Below, in pieces: positions 6,898 to 14,255 of a stretch of DNA of 19,007 bases. Below the pieces are notes generated by a model. It was not told the origin of the DNA. It saw nothing but the letters and a program-made list of their open reading frames with translations, and did not search any database. Made by a program: the position numbers and the translations under genes. Numbering within the stretch: position 1 is the first letter of the stretch; the number at the start of each line of letters is the position of its first letter. The stretch is taken from assembly GCA_023396535.1 (NCBI GenBank), contig JAEWWD010000030.1, positions 1 to 19,007 of the forward strand. Reading direction: 5' to 3'. Source of the DNA: Bacillota bacterium. Lineage in GTDB: Bacteria > Bacillota > Clostridia > Christensenellales > CAG-138.

Positions 6898-7194
6898 CTA
6901 GGAAAAGAACTTTTCGAACAAACTATCCTGCTCGGGTTTATGGACGACGTAGCCGATGGCGAGCGTGTTATGCGTGAGCTCGATCGCCTTTTGCACATAC
7001 GCCTCACCGAAAGCACCGCATAATTCGACCGCGCCAAAGCCTTCTCTTTGCAGCGACAGGATCTTTTCAGTCGCCTCTTCAAAACTTCTTACCGTAAAGA
7101 TATACGTGAACCCGCTTTCGGTTTCAAAGCAGACAGTATGCTCCTCCGGCTTGTAATGGCCGCCCATCAATATAAACGCGAATTTCTTCTTCAT
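6898..7194 (-). CDS. Small DUF6506-like protein
   Basis: This 98-residue soluble protein has the layout MKKKFAFILMGG, then a mid-region strand (YIFTVRSFEEATEKILSL), then GFGAVELCGAFGEAYVQKA (52-70), and a final conserved-looking strand LAIGYVVHKP. The ELCGAFG core with an Ile/Val-rich ending resembles the DUF6506 family, whose function is unknown to me; this assignment is from memory. AGGAGG lies 14 bases before the ATG, longer than ideal, with GGGAAAG closer. It is separated from the upstream MBL gene by two hairpins, so it may be a separate unit or a read-through product. Confidence 0.65.
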   Translation of the reverse strand: MKKKFAFILMGGHYKPEEHTVCFETESGFTYIFTVRSFEEATEKILSLQREGFGAVELCGAFGEAYVQKAIELTHNTLAIGYVVHKPEQDSLFEKFFS

Positions 7195-7234
7195 AGAATC
7201 TTTCCCAACCTCCTTAATCTCCTTAGAAACTTAA

Positions 7235-7281
7235 CGGGCGGTATCACCGCCCGCTCGTCATGAAAAGACCACCTGGTCTTT
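7235..7281 (-). terminator. Two hairpins ending the ruv-proS-MBL operon
   Basis: On the minus strand, AAAGACCA-GG-TGGTCTTT (7264-7281) is followed by TTTC. Then comes CGGGCGGT-GAT-ACCGCCCG (7235-7253), followed by TTAAGTTT. Both lie in the 109-base gap between the MBL gene and the DUF6506-like gene. The first has the better U tract. Together they probably end or attenuate the long operon. Confidence 0.6.
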
Positions 7282-7303
7282 ATCGCAAACAAAGATCAAA
7301 AGC

Positions 7304-8113
7304 TTATACCTCGTAGGTCATCATCTCCTGCGCGATCTCCGCCCTTGGAAAATCGATGCGCGCTTCCTGCAGCACTTCCTCATCGGTAATGCCGCCGCCC
7401 CAGATATGCGAGCAAATCAATCTGCCCACGCCCGCGCTGCGCGCGAGCGCGCCCGCCTCCCGCGCCGTCAGATGCGGCGCGAACTCGGTCGTCTTTTCTC
7501 TGGCCAGAAGGCCCGTATCCGCAAGCAGCAGGGACGCGTTTTTACACAGCGGCACGAGTCCTTCATGCCAGCCGGTGTCCCCCGTATACACGATACGGCG
7601 CTGCGGCGGCTCGTCCCCATAAGTGGGCGGACGGGCGGGCTCTTCCTCAAGGATGTCCATCGCAAAAGAAGGGACCGGATGCAGCATGCGGTGGAACGTG
7701 ATGCTCAGCGCACCAAAGCGCAAACGCATGCCGTCCTCCGCACGGACCATATCGAAGGTACCGGCGGAAGCGAGCATGCGGAATTCCGTTTCCGGCGCAC
7801 CCGGCGCTACCACATGCAGAGGCGTGGGTACGGGTATGCCCTTCTTGTGAAGCTGCTGCAGCGCATAGCGCAGCACCAGCATATCCGACATATGATCGCT
7901 GTGCAGGTGTGAAAGTAGTATGGCGTTGATATTCCGAAGCGGGCAAACTTCGAGCAGGCGCGAAAGCGTACCTGCGCCCAGATCCAGAACAACGCGCACT
8001 CCCGTTTCATCCATCCGGCCTCCGGGAACGGCGGGCGCTTCAACCAAATAAGAGGAGCACGCGCCGCCCGGCGCGGGGAAAGGCCCATACCGGCCCAGCA
8101 CCGTCAATTTCAC
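7304..8113 (-). CDS. Metallo-beta-lactamase-fold hydrolase (YhfI/RNase Z-like)
   Basis: This 269-residue MBL-fold protein has a complete dinuclear metal site: HLHSDH (His69, His71, Asp73, His74), His145 in MLHPVPSFAM, Asp179 in TGDTGW, and a C-terminal SHIW (His236). His214 in FAPHLTA fits the RNase Z/YhfI motif. YhfI-type proteins are uncharacterised or phosphodiesterase-like hydrolases. It lacks an obvious RNase Z exosite arm, so tRNA processing is unlikely. It starts with GTG one base after the stop of the ECF S component gene, with no strong ribosome binding site of its own, so it is probably translationally coupled. The substrate may relate to what the S component imports, but that is inference. 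Confidence 0.9.
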   Translation of the reverse strand: MKLTVLGRYGPFPAPGGACSSYLVEAPAVPGGRMDETGVRVVLDLGAGTLSRLLEVCPLRNINAILLSHLHSDHMSDMLVLRYALQQLHKKGIPVPTPLHVVAPGAPETEFRMLASAGTFDMVRAEDGMRLRFGALSITFHRMLHPVPSFAMDILEEEPARPPTYGDEPPQRRIVYTGDTGWHEGLVPLCKNASLLLADTGLLAREKTTEFAPHLTAREAGALARSAGVGRLICSHIWGGGITDEEVLQEARIDFPRAEIAQEMMTYEV

Positions 8114-8114
8114 G

Positions 8115-8681
8115 TTACTTCAACTGCCTTTTCGGGGTTGTGGGGAAATCGTCTTTGCGTGCAAAGAAGCCGCCCCCCTGCCGATAGGTTTTCCCGCCCA
8201 TCAAAAATAATACGGGCACGGCGATGAGGCCGCTCGCGATGACCTGCAGGATATTAAAGGGCAAGCCTATGGCCGCGAGCACGTAATCGCCGCGAATGAT
8301 AAGATCGTACAGGAAATACCCCAACACCATCACGCCGCCCGCGTACGCAACCGATTTGATCAGGTGCAGGAAGGAGTTCCCGCGCTTTGCGTGCGATACG
8401 AACACAAGCGCCATAAGCGCCTTTACGACGAGGCTCGCCGGGGCATAGACCGCCTGGCCGACGATGATATCCGCCAGCGCGGAACCGACAGCGGCGCACA
8501 GCGCCGCCCAGGGGCCGCCCAACAGCACCGCCGTAATGTATATGCCCACGTCGCCAAGCGTCCAGTATCCGGCCTGCTTCCCTTCATAGGGAATATCCAT
8601 ACGCAGCAGCCACGTCATGAGAAGTATCACAACGAACATTACGGCTGCCAGTATGAGCGTTTTGTTGTCGTATTTTTTCAT
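8115..8681 (-). CDS. ECF transporter substrate-binding (S) component, HmpT-like
   Basis: This 188-residue membrane protein has five to six hydrophobic segments and the S-component signature GDVGIYITAVLLGGPWAAL followed by GSALADIIVGQAVYAPASL and KALMAL. This resembles the PF07155/HmpT branch of energy-coupling factor transporters, which import vitamins or their precursors. Basic residues at the C terminus (RKDDFPTTPKRQLK) are cytoplasmic. It needs a separate EcfA/EcfA'/EcfT module, and none is in the window, so it is a group II (shared-module) S component. AGGGGGA precedes the ATG by about 8 bases. It is 36 bases after proS and one base before the MBL gene. The ligand is unknown; hydroxymethylpyrimidine is only one candidate. 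Confidence 0.83.
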   Translation of the reverse strand: MKKYDNKTLILAAVMFVVILLMTWLLRMDIPYEGKQAGYWTLGDVGIYITAVLLGGPWAALCAAVGSALADIIVGQAVYAPASLVVKALMALVFVSHAKRGNSFLHLIKSVAYAGGVMVLGYFLYDLIIRGDYVLAAIGLPFNILQVIASGLIAVPVLFLMGGKTYRQGGGFFARKDDFPTTPKRQLK

Positions 8682-8717
8682 AGGCCGTCCCCCTTCTACC
8701 TGTATTTTCCCCGTGGT

Positions 8718-10160
8718 TTAGTACGCCTTCGCAAAATACGTCAGGGCGTGGGCGGGCTTGCCGCAATGGACGCATACATCGCCCAAATGTTTCTGCTCAA
8801 ACGGCATGCAGCGCGTGCTCGCGCCGCCCGTTTTTTCCTTTATTTCGAGCTCGCACGCCGTTTCGCCGCACCACATCGCGCGCACGAAGCCGTGCTGCAC
8901 GCCCTCGCGCAGTTGCTCGAACGTCAGCGCGTCGACCGTCTTGCTCTCGCGCAACGCAAGCGCCTTGTTGAAAAGGCCCATGTGTACATCATCAAGCATG
9001 CCCTTCACGGTGGATGCTAAACCATCCATGGGTATAAATTGTTTCTCAAGATCGTCACGGCGGACTATGACGACCTGATTCTTTTCGATATCCTTGGGCC
9101 CTATCTCTATGCGCAACGGTACACCCTTCATTTCCCACTGATTAAACTTCCACCCGGCGGATTGATCGCTGTCGTCCAGCTTGACGCGAATGCCCGCAGC
9201 CTTCAACTGCGCGCACAGCTCCGCCGCCTTCTCCAGTACGCCCGGCTTATGCTGCGCGATGGGCAGTATAACGGCCTGTATGGGCGCTACGCGCGGCGGC
9301 AGCACTAGGCCGCGGTCGTCGCCGTGCACCATGATGAGCCCGCCGATCATGCGGGTTGAGGTGCCCCACGAGGTGGTAAAGCAGTACTCCAGCTTCCCTT
9401 CCTTGCTGAGGTATGTAATATCGTAGCCCTTCGCGAAATTATCCGCCAGATTGTGTGAGGTTCCCATCTGCAGGGCTTTGCCATCCTGCATCATGGCCTC
9501 CATGGTATAGGTGGCGTGCGCGCCCGCGAACTTTTCCTTTTCGCTCTTGCGGCCTGTCACCACAGGGATGGCCAGCACGTTTTCCGCAAACTCGCGGTAT
9601 ACGCCGAGCATGCGCATGGTCTCTTCCTGCGCCTCGTCGAACGTGGCGTGGGCGGTGTGGCCTTCCTGCCACAGGAATTCGCTGGTGCGCAGGAAGGGAC
9701 GCGTGCTCTTTTCCCAGCGCACGACATTGCACCACTGGTTCATCAGCACGGGCAAATCGCGGTAGGACTGTATCCACTTGGAATACATGGAGCCTATGAT
9801 GGTCTCGCTGGTGGGGCGTATGGCAAGGCGCTCCGTGAGTTTTTCGTTGCCGCCGTGCGTGACCCACGCCACCTCGGGCGCGAAACCCTCCACATGCTCG
9901 GCCTCCTTGAGCAGTAGGCTCTCCGGTATGAAAAGCGGGAAATACGCGTTGACATGCCCGGTATCCTTAAAGCGACGGTCCATTTCCGACTGAATCAGTT
10001 CCCATACGCCGTATCCATAGGGCTTTATGACCATGCAGCCCTTGACATCGGAATAGTCCACCATGTCCGTCTTCAATATAACGTCGGTATACCACTGCGG
10101 AAAGTCCTCGTCGCGCTTCGCGATGTGTTTTACAAATTCCTGGTCGGCAGTTTTAGACAT
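8718..10160 (-). CDS. proS: Prolyl-tRNA synthetase, type 3 (archaeal-like)
   Basis: This 480-residue class II synthetase charges tRNA-Pro. Visible are motif 1 (about 64-82, ending YFPLFIPES), RPTSE (115-119), motif 2 RWE (148-150) with RTSEFLWQEGHTAH (158-171), and motif 3 HGDDRGLVLPPR (279-290). An anticodon-binding domain and a Cys-rich C-terminal zinc-like domain (CGETAC, STRC, VCVHC) follow, ending with the conserved Tyr of YFAKAY. There is no editing insertion, as expected for the type 3 form rather than the bacterial type 1. I chose the ATG at 10160 because AAGGAG lies 7 bases upstream. An in-frame ATG five codons earlier would place that Shine-Dalgarno inside the gene. It follows the coiled-coil gene by 48 bases. 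Confidence 0.97.
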   Translation of the reverse strand: MSKTADQEFVKHIAKRDEDFPQWYTDVILKTDMVDYSDVKGCMVIKPYGYGVWELIQSEMDRRFKDTGHVNAYFPLFIPESLLLKEAEHVEGFAPEVAWVTHGGNEKLTERLAIRPTSETIIGSMYSKWIQSYRDLPVLMNQWCNVVRWEKSTRPFLRTSEFLWQEGHTAHATFDEAQEETMRMLGVYREFAENVLAIPVVTGRKSEKEKFAGAHATYTMEAMMQDGKALQMGTSHNLADNFAKGYDITYLSKEGKLEYCFTTSWGTSTRMIGGLIMVHGDDRGLVLPPRVAPIQAVILPIAQHKPGVLEKAAELCAQLKAAGIRVKLDDSDQSAGWKFNQWEMKGVPLRIEIGPKDIEKNQVVIVRRDDLEKQFIPMDGLASTVKGMLDDVHMGLFNKALALRESKTVDALTFEQLREGVQHGFVRAMWCGETACELEIKEKTGGASTRCMPFEQKHLGDVCVHCGKPAHALTYFAKAY

Positions 10161-10208
10161 ACGATACTCCTTCATTATCTCTTCGCCATGGTCAACAGCC
10201 CTGGCGGT

Positions 10209-11078
10209 TCAATTCCCTATAATCTCGTCGAGCAGGCTGTCCAGATCTACATCGAGTTCCTCGGACAGCTCCCCGGAAGGCTGCGCGCCCTTTTTGATGA
10301 CCTCGTCCACCGTCCACACGCGCTCCTCCGGTTCTTCCGCCGCAGGCTTCTCAGCGGCAGGTTCCTCCGCAATCTCCGGAGTTTCGAGGGACTCCGTCTC
10401 ATCGGCAGCCGCAGGCTGCTCAGGCTCCGCAGCCGGCTCTTCCGTTTTCTCTTCCACCGCCTCGGGCGGCAGATTCCTGCCCTGAAGCTGGTAGATCCCG
10501 TGCATGAGCTCCTGCGGGGTATCATATTCCTCCGGCAGTTTGCCCTCCCGCTCGCCTATCAAAGTGGACAGGCCTCTGCTTTCCTCCAATAATTCGGGGG
10601 TCTCCTGCTCGAAAGCCTCCATAGCGGCGGCAAATTGCCGCGCACGCTCGCGCGCGTCGGCGGCCGTATCGCGCATGACCGCGTTCAAAGAGCGAAGCCG
10701 CGCTTCGAAATCCTGCACGGAAGCCTCCGTCTGCGCCAATCTGCGGGCGGATTCGGCCTGCGCCGCCTCCACGATGGCAGTTGCTCGAGAGCGCGCATCC
10801 TGCAGGGCAGCCTCGGCGTCCTGCAATATCTGGTCTCGCTGGGCTTGTGCATCGCGCAGCATGCCCCCGGCCCGTTCTTCCGCGTCCGCAACAGTCTGCG
10901 CCGCGCCGGCTCTGGCTTCTTCCACATGCTTTGCCGCGCTGTTCTGCGCCTGCGTAAGCGCCTGCACGATGGCCTTCTCCTGCGCGTGGTAAGAGTCGAT
11001 CTGCTTGTTGAGCGATTGTACCTGCGCGTTCAACTGCTCGATTTGCTCCTCCAGCTCCCGTTCCCGCCTCTTTGCCAT
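10209..11078 (-). CDS. DivIVA-like coiled-coil protein
   Basis: This 289-residue protein is built of a long coiled coil (about 1-165). The segment from about 30 to 110 (YHAQEKAIVQALTQAQ, then Ala/Glu-rich heptads with the spacing A-x-x-x-A) is like the second coiled coil of DivIVA/GpsB proteins. The usual membrane-binding N terminus of DivIVA (an LTPxDI-type segment with RGYDxxEVDxFL) is absent. A low-complexity acidic Pro/Ala/Glu region (about 205-260) leads to a C-terminal acidic patch (SEELDVDLDSLLDEIIGN) that could be a partner-binding helix. I chose the ATG at 11078 because GGAGG is 9 bases upstream; a TTG eight codons earlier overlaps that signal. It lies between ruvB (39 bases) and proS (48 bases). 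The function is unproven. Confidence 0.6.
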   Translation of the reverse strand: MAKRRERELEEQIEQLNAQVQSLNKQIDSYHAQEKAIVQALTQAQNSAAKHVEEARAGAAQTVADAEERAGGMLRDAQAQRDQILQDAEAALQDARSRATAIVEAAQAESARRLAQTEASVQDFEARLRSLNAVMRDTAADARERARQFAAAMEAFEQETPELLEESRGLSTLIGEREGKLPEEYDTPQELMHGIYQLQGRNLPPEAVEEKTEEPAAEPEQPAAADETESLETPEIAEEPAAEKPAAEEPEERVWTVDEVIKKGAQPSGELSEELDVDLDSLLDEIIGN

Positions 11079-11117
11079 GTGTTTCGACCTCCGTTTACTC
11101 AAACTGATGCGCCGATA

Positions 11118-12152
11118 TTAAAGCTCCATACGGGCCTGCACTGCCTGTCCCTCGCAGTTGGGCAGCACCCGCCCAAGATGCCCGTAAGCCGCCGGAAGCG
11201 CTATGCGCCCGCGCGGCGTGCGGGCAATAAAGCCCAACTGCAGAAGATACGGCTCGTATACGTCCTCTATGGTGGTGGCGTCCTCTCCGGTCGCCGCCGC
11301 AAGCGTATCCAGCCCCACGGGCCGGGCGCCGAATTTATCGATCATGGTCTCCAGCATGCGGCGGTCGACAGGATCGAGCCCCAGTTCATCGATGCCCAGC
11401 ATGGTCAGTCCCTGCTGCGCGGACTCGAGATCGACTATGCCGCTGCCGCGTACCTGCGCGTAATCGCGTACGCGTTTGAGAAGGCGGTTGGCTATGCGCG
11501 GCGTTCCGCGCGCGCGGGAGGCGATTTCCGCAGCGCCCTCGTGCTCCACCTCAATGCCGAGTATGCGCGCGCTGCGCGCGATGATGGTGCAAAGATCCTC
11601 TGCCGCATACATCGCGAGCTGCTCCTTGATGCCGAAGCGGTCCCGTAAAGGGGAAGTCAGCAGCCCCATGCGCGTGGTCGCGCCTACCAGCGTAAACCGG
11701 GGAAGATCCAGCCGAATGCTGCGCGCGCTTGGTCCTTTGCCTATAATGATATCCAGCGCGAAATCTTCCATCGCCGGATAGAGCACTTCCTCGACGCTGG
11801 CGTTGAGGCGGTGTATTTCATCGATAAACAGCACGTCGCCCGCCGCAAGGTTTGTCAGCAGCGCCGCGAGGTCCCCCGCGTGGGAGATGGCCGGACCGGA
11901 CGTCACGCGTAAATTGGAGCCCATCTCGTTTGCGATAATGGCGGCCAGCGTCGTTTTACCCAAACCCGGCGGGCCGTACAGGAGCGCATGGTCCAGAGGC
12001 TCCCCCCTGTCCCGCGCGGCCTGTATATAGATTCGCATATGCTCCTTGACGTCGTTTTGTCCGATGTATTCGTTCAGGAAGCGCGGCCGCAGACTGTATT
12101 CGGTTTGTACATCCTCCTCGCGCAGCGACGAGGTCAGTATCCTGTCTTCCAC
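11118..12152 (-). CDS. ruvB: Holliday junction branch migration ATPase RuvB
   Basis: This 344-residue AAA+ ATPase drives branch migration as hexamers flanking RuvA on a Holliday junction. Walker A GPPGLGKT is at 60-67, Walker B VLFIDEIH at 108-115, sensor GATTRMGLL at 158-166 with the family-specific SPLRDRFG (168-175), and a C-terminal winged helix ends the protein. The N-terminal RPRFLNEYIGQ is characteristic. The start is GTG at 12152, with GGAGGG 9 bases upstream. A GC-rich hairpin (12166-12181) touches this Shine-Dalgarno. It is 56 bases downstream of ruvA. Confidence 0.98.
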   Translation of the reverse strand: MEDRILTSSLREEDVQTEYSLRPRFLNEYIGQNDVKEHMRIYIQAARDRGEPLDHALLYGPPGLGKTTLAAIIANEMGSNLRVTSGPAISHAGDLAALLTNLAAGDVLFIDEIHRLNASVEEVLYPAMEDFALDIIIGKGPSARSIRLDLPRFTLVGATTRMGLLTSPLRDRFGIKEQLAMYAAEDLCTIIARSARILGIEVEHEGAAEIASRARGTPRIANRLLKRVRDYAQVRGSGIVDLESAQQGLTMLGIDELGLDPVDRRMLETMIDKFGARPVGLDTLAAATGEDATTIEDVYEPYLLQLGFIARTPRGRIALPAAYGHLGRVLPNCEGQAVQARMEL

Positions 12153-12160
12153 AATGCGGA

Positions 12161-12181
12161 CCCTCCGGCGGCGAACCGCCG
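12161..12181 (-). promoter_or_regulatory. Hairpin abutting the ruvB ribosome binding site
   Basis: On the minus strand CGGCGG-TTCG-CCGCCG (12166-12181) is a perfect 6-bp stem with a TTCG loop. Its last base is the first base of GGAGGG (12161-12166), the ruvB Shine-Dalgarno. It could slow initiation at the GTG start or protect the downstream message after cleavage. Confidence 0.5.
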
Positions 12182-12208
12182 CTGTCTCTTACTTAATATC
12201 GGCTGTTT

Positions 12209-12787
12209 TCAGTTTTTCGCGAGCTTACGTAACGACTGCGTGATCAGTTCCTCAATGCTGTCCGCCCGCTCCACCGCCATGACCGCCCGTGATGCGGACG
12301 CGCCGTCGTACCCCAGATTCACCAGCGCCGCCACGACCTGCGCGCGCAGATCCGGGTCCTCCGCGCCGCCCGCGCCCGCCGTTTCCTGCGCATCGACCTT
12401 TTCCTTCAATTCCAGCAGCACGCGCTGCGCCGTTTTCTTGCCCATACCGGGCACGCGCGCGAACGCGGCGGCGTTTTCCGTTACGATGGCGGCGGCGACA
12501 TCCGACGGGGTAAGGACACTAAGTACGGAGAGGGCCAGCTTTGGTCCCACCCGTGTGACGGAAAGGAGCCGCCTGAACATGGCGCGCTCCGCGTCGTCGG
12601 CAAAGCCGTAAAGCGCAACGACATTTTCCGCCATATGCATATGCGTCAGCAACTTTGCCTGCGAACCGGCACGCAGCGTATCCAGCGTTTTCGAGCTGCA
12701 GAAAAGCTCATACCCCACCCCCGCCGCCTCAATCACGGCGCGGTCTGAAAAAAGCTCCGCTACCTCGCCCCGGATATGCGCGTACAT
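12209..12787 (-). CDS. ruvA: Holliday junction DNA-binding protein RuvA
   Basis: This 192-residue RuvA forms the tetramer that holds the four-way junction and docks RuvB. It has an N-terminal OB fold (MYAHIRGEV to about 62), the first helix-hairpin-helix VTRVGPKLALSVLS (77-90), the second FARVPGMGKKTAQRVLLEL (109-127), a flexible Gly/Ala linker (about 132-145) and the C-terminal RuvB-binding domain (about 147-192). The ATG at 12787 is preceded by AGGAGG at only 4 bases. The frame extends upstream into ruvC, but that extension is not coding for RuvA. It sits 34 bases after ruvC, with a hairpin in the gap. Confidence 0.98.
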   Translation of the reverse strand: MYAHIRGEVAELFSDRAVIEAAGVGYELFCSSKTLDTLRAGSQAKLLTHMHMAENVVALYGFADDAERAMFRRLLSVTRVGPKLALSVLSVLTPSDVAAAIVTENAAAFARVPGMGKKTAQRVLLELKEKVDAQETAGAGGAEDPDLRAQVVAALVNLGYDGASASRAVMAVERADSIEELITQSLRKLAKN

Positions 12788-12801
12788 GCTGCCTCCTGTA
12801 A

Positions 12802-12818
12802 CGCGGCAAATCGCCGCG
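12802..12818 (-). promoter_or_regulatory. Hairpin between ruvC and ruvA
   Basis: CGCGGC pairs perfectly with GCCGCG around a 5-base loop, in the 34-base gap. It lies after the ruvC stop and 7 bases before the AGGAGG of ruvA. It is like the hairpin before ruvB. No T run follows, so it is not a terminator. Confidence 0.5.
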
Positions 12819-12821
12819 CGG

Positions 12822-13319
12822 TTATTTGATACGGTATTCCTCCGCCGCCGGGCCCATAGTATGCGCGTGGCAAATGGCCACCGCCAGGGCGTCCGCAGCG
12901 TCGTCCGGCTTGGGAATGCAAGCAAGGCAAAGCAGCGCGCGCACCATATTCTGCACCTGCGGCTTGTCCGCATGGCCGTTGCCCGTCACCGCCAGCTTGA
13001 TCTGCATGGGCGTATATTCGTACAAAGGCAGGCCACTCTGCTGTGCTGCCAGCAACGCCACGCCGCGCCCCGCCCCCACCTGTATGGCGGTGGTAACGTT
13101 GCGGCAGAAGAACAGCTCTTCAAACGCGACATGTTCGGGCCGGAATTTCGCGACGAGCTGGCGGGTGCCTGCGTATAATCGTTCCAGCCTCTTAGGGAAG
13201 GGCATATCCGCGGTCGTCTCGATTACGCCGCAATCCAGCGCACGAAGCGCCGAACCCCGGGTCTCCACCACGCCGTAACCCAGTATGGCATACCCCGGAT
13301 CGATGCCCAATACGATCAA
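12822..13319 (-). CDS. ruvC: Crossover junction endodeoxyribonuclease RuvC
   Basis: This 165-residue RuvC resolves Holliday junctions by paired nicks. Its RNase H-like fold has the four acidic catalytic residues at Asp7 (GIDPG), Glu67 (FEELFF), Asp140 and Asp143 (DAADALA), aligned with the E. coli D7/E66/D138/D141 set. The start is TTG at 13319; upstream bases give only a weak purine-rich ribosome binding site and no better in-frame start exists. It is the first gene of the ruvCAB cluster, and the -10 of its promoter is about 33 bases upstream. TTG and weak initiation suggest low expression. Confidence 0.97.
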   Translation of the reverse strand: MIVLGIDPGYAILGYGVVETRGSALRALDCGVIETTADMPFPKRLERLYAGTRQLVAKFRPEHVAFEELFFCRNVTTAIQVGAGRGVALLAAQQSGLPLYEYTPMQIKLAVTGNGHADKPQVQNMVRALLCLACIPKPDDAADALAVAICHAHTMGPAAEEYRIK

Positions 13320-13356
13320 CTCTTAACCCGCCCCATCCGTATATTCGTTCTATTGT

Positions 13357-13385
13357 ATTGTAGCACGACACGCGAATGCCGTAAA
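13357..13385 (-). promoter_or_regulatory. Promoter of the ruvC-ruvA-ruvB operon
   Basis: On the minus strand TTTACG (13380-13385) and TACAAT (13357-13362) are separated by 17 bases. A second overlapping TACAAT lies at 13352-13357. I see no LexA-like GAAC-N4-GTTC palindrome, so SOS control is not indicated. Confidence 0.6.
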
Positions 13386-13550
13386 TGCCGGCTCATCGAA
13401 AAATTCAGTAAACACCTGGAGCGCAGTCAAATGCTGTAACGACGGTTGCCGATGCCTGCCCCGCCTTTTTAACGGCCCACCGCTGGCTAGTTATCTTATC
13501 CAGATGAGGCCAATCACGCGGCAATTGCCCGAAAATATGGGCAGGCTTGA

Positions 13551-13579
13551 TTGTGCCATTCGGCTAAAGCTGTTATAAT
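13551..13579 (+). promoter_or_regulatory. Promoter of the panT-like/coaX genes
   Basis: TATAAT (13574-13579) is perfect and has an upstream TGT, making an extended -10. At 17-base spacing lies a partial -35 (TTGTGC, 13551-13556). The leader before the S-component ATG is only about 23 bases, leaving no room for a riboswitch. Confidence 0.7.
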
Positions 13580-13608
13580 AGTCCATATTTCCTAACTGGG
13601 AGGGCAGT

Positions 13609-14247
13609 ATGCAACGGATTACCACGCGCGAAATGGTACTGTACGCGCTCTTCACTGGCATGATATTTCTGCTGGGCCTCACGCCTTTGGGCTATATCAT
13701 GTTGCCCATCGCCGCCATCACGACCGTGCACATCCCCGTAATCGTAGGCGGATACCGGTTTGGCGTTAAAGGCGGCGCGCTGCTGGGCTTCTTTTTCGGT
13801 TTGACCAGCCTCATCTCCTGTTTCATGAGGCCGGACGCCATAGCCGCCATCGTGCTGGGCACAAATACGGGGTTTGGCGTTTATAATCTGGCGCTGATAT
13901 TGCTGGTGCTGTTTGTTCCCCGCGTACTGACCGGTGTGTTTTCCGCGCTCACCTACGGGGCGCTGCGCCGCAAGAACGAGACGCTCGCGATGGGTATCGC
14001 CGCGTTTGTGGGGTCCATGACCAATACCATTCTGCTGCTCGGCAGCCTGTACCTTTTCGCGTTTGAACAGACCGGCGCGGCCTTCGGCCTTGCGGCCGGG
14101 TTTACCGCGGCGCAGTTTCTGAACATTCTGCTGGGTATCGTCGCGCTCAACGGCCTTCTGGAGGCGGCGGCCGCCGTGCTGATCTGCACGGCGATAGGCC
14201 GTGCGCTGCTGCATTTTGAAAAAAATAAATCCGAACAGGGAAAATAG
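13609..14247 (+). CDS. panT: ECF transporter S component, PanT-like (pantothenate)
   Basis: This 212-residue membrane protein has about six hydrophobic segments and an S-component N terminus: LGLTPLGYIMLPIAAI, then TTVHIPVIVGGYRFGVKGG and LLGFFFGLTSLI (roughly 22-70). This pattern is typical of PanT-like ECF_S components (PF12822-type). The strongest support for pantothenate as the ligand is the neighbour: coaX, which phosphorylates pantothenate, begins 8 bases after the stop. No EcfA/EcfT genes are here, so it would use a shared energising module. GGGAGG is about 6 bases before the ATG. Substrate assignment is inference from context and resemblance. Confidence 0.82.
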   Translation: MQRITTREMVLYALFTGMIFLLGLTPLGYIMLPIAAITTVHIPVIVGGYRFGVKGGALLGFFFGLTSLISCFMRPDAIAAIVLGTNTGFGVYNLALILLVLFVPRVLTGVFSALTYGALRRKNETLAMGIAAFVGSMTNTILLLGSLYLFAFEQTGAAFGLAAGFTAAQFLNILLGIVALNGLLEAAAAVLICTAIGRALLHFEKNKSEQGK

Positions 14248-14255
14248 GAGCGACC

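Noticed and set aside
10635..11648. 337-residue plus-strand ORF opposite the coiled-coil gene and ruvB
   Set aside because: It spans two well-supported minus-strand genes and reads as an antisense shadow.
12788..12973. N-terminal extension of RuvA into ruvC
   Set aside because: The extension is Arg-rich and out of frame with RuvC; RuvA proper begins MYAHIRGEV after AGGAGG.
13386..13550. Possible riboswitch before the PanT-like gene
   Set aside because: The extended -10 is at 13574-13579, so this stretch lies upstream of the transcript. It has only short stems and no known motif.
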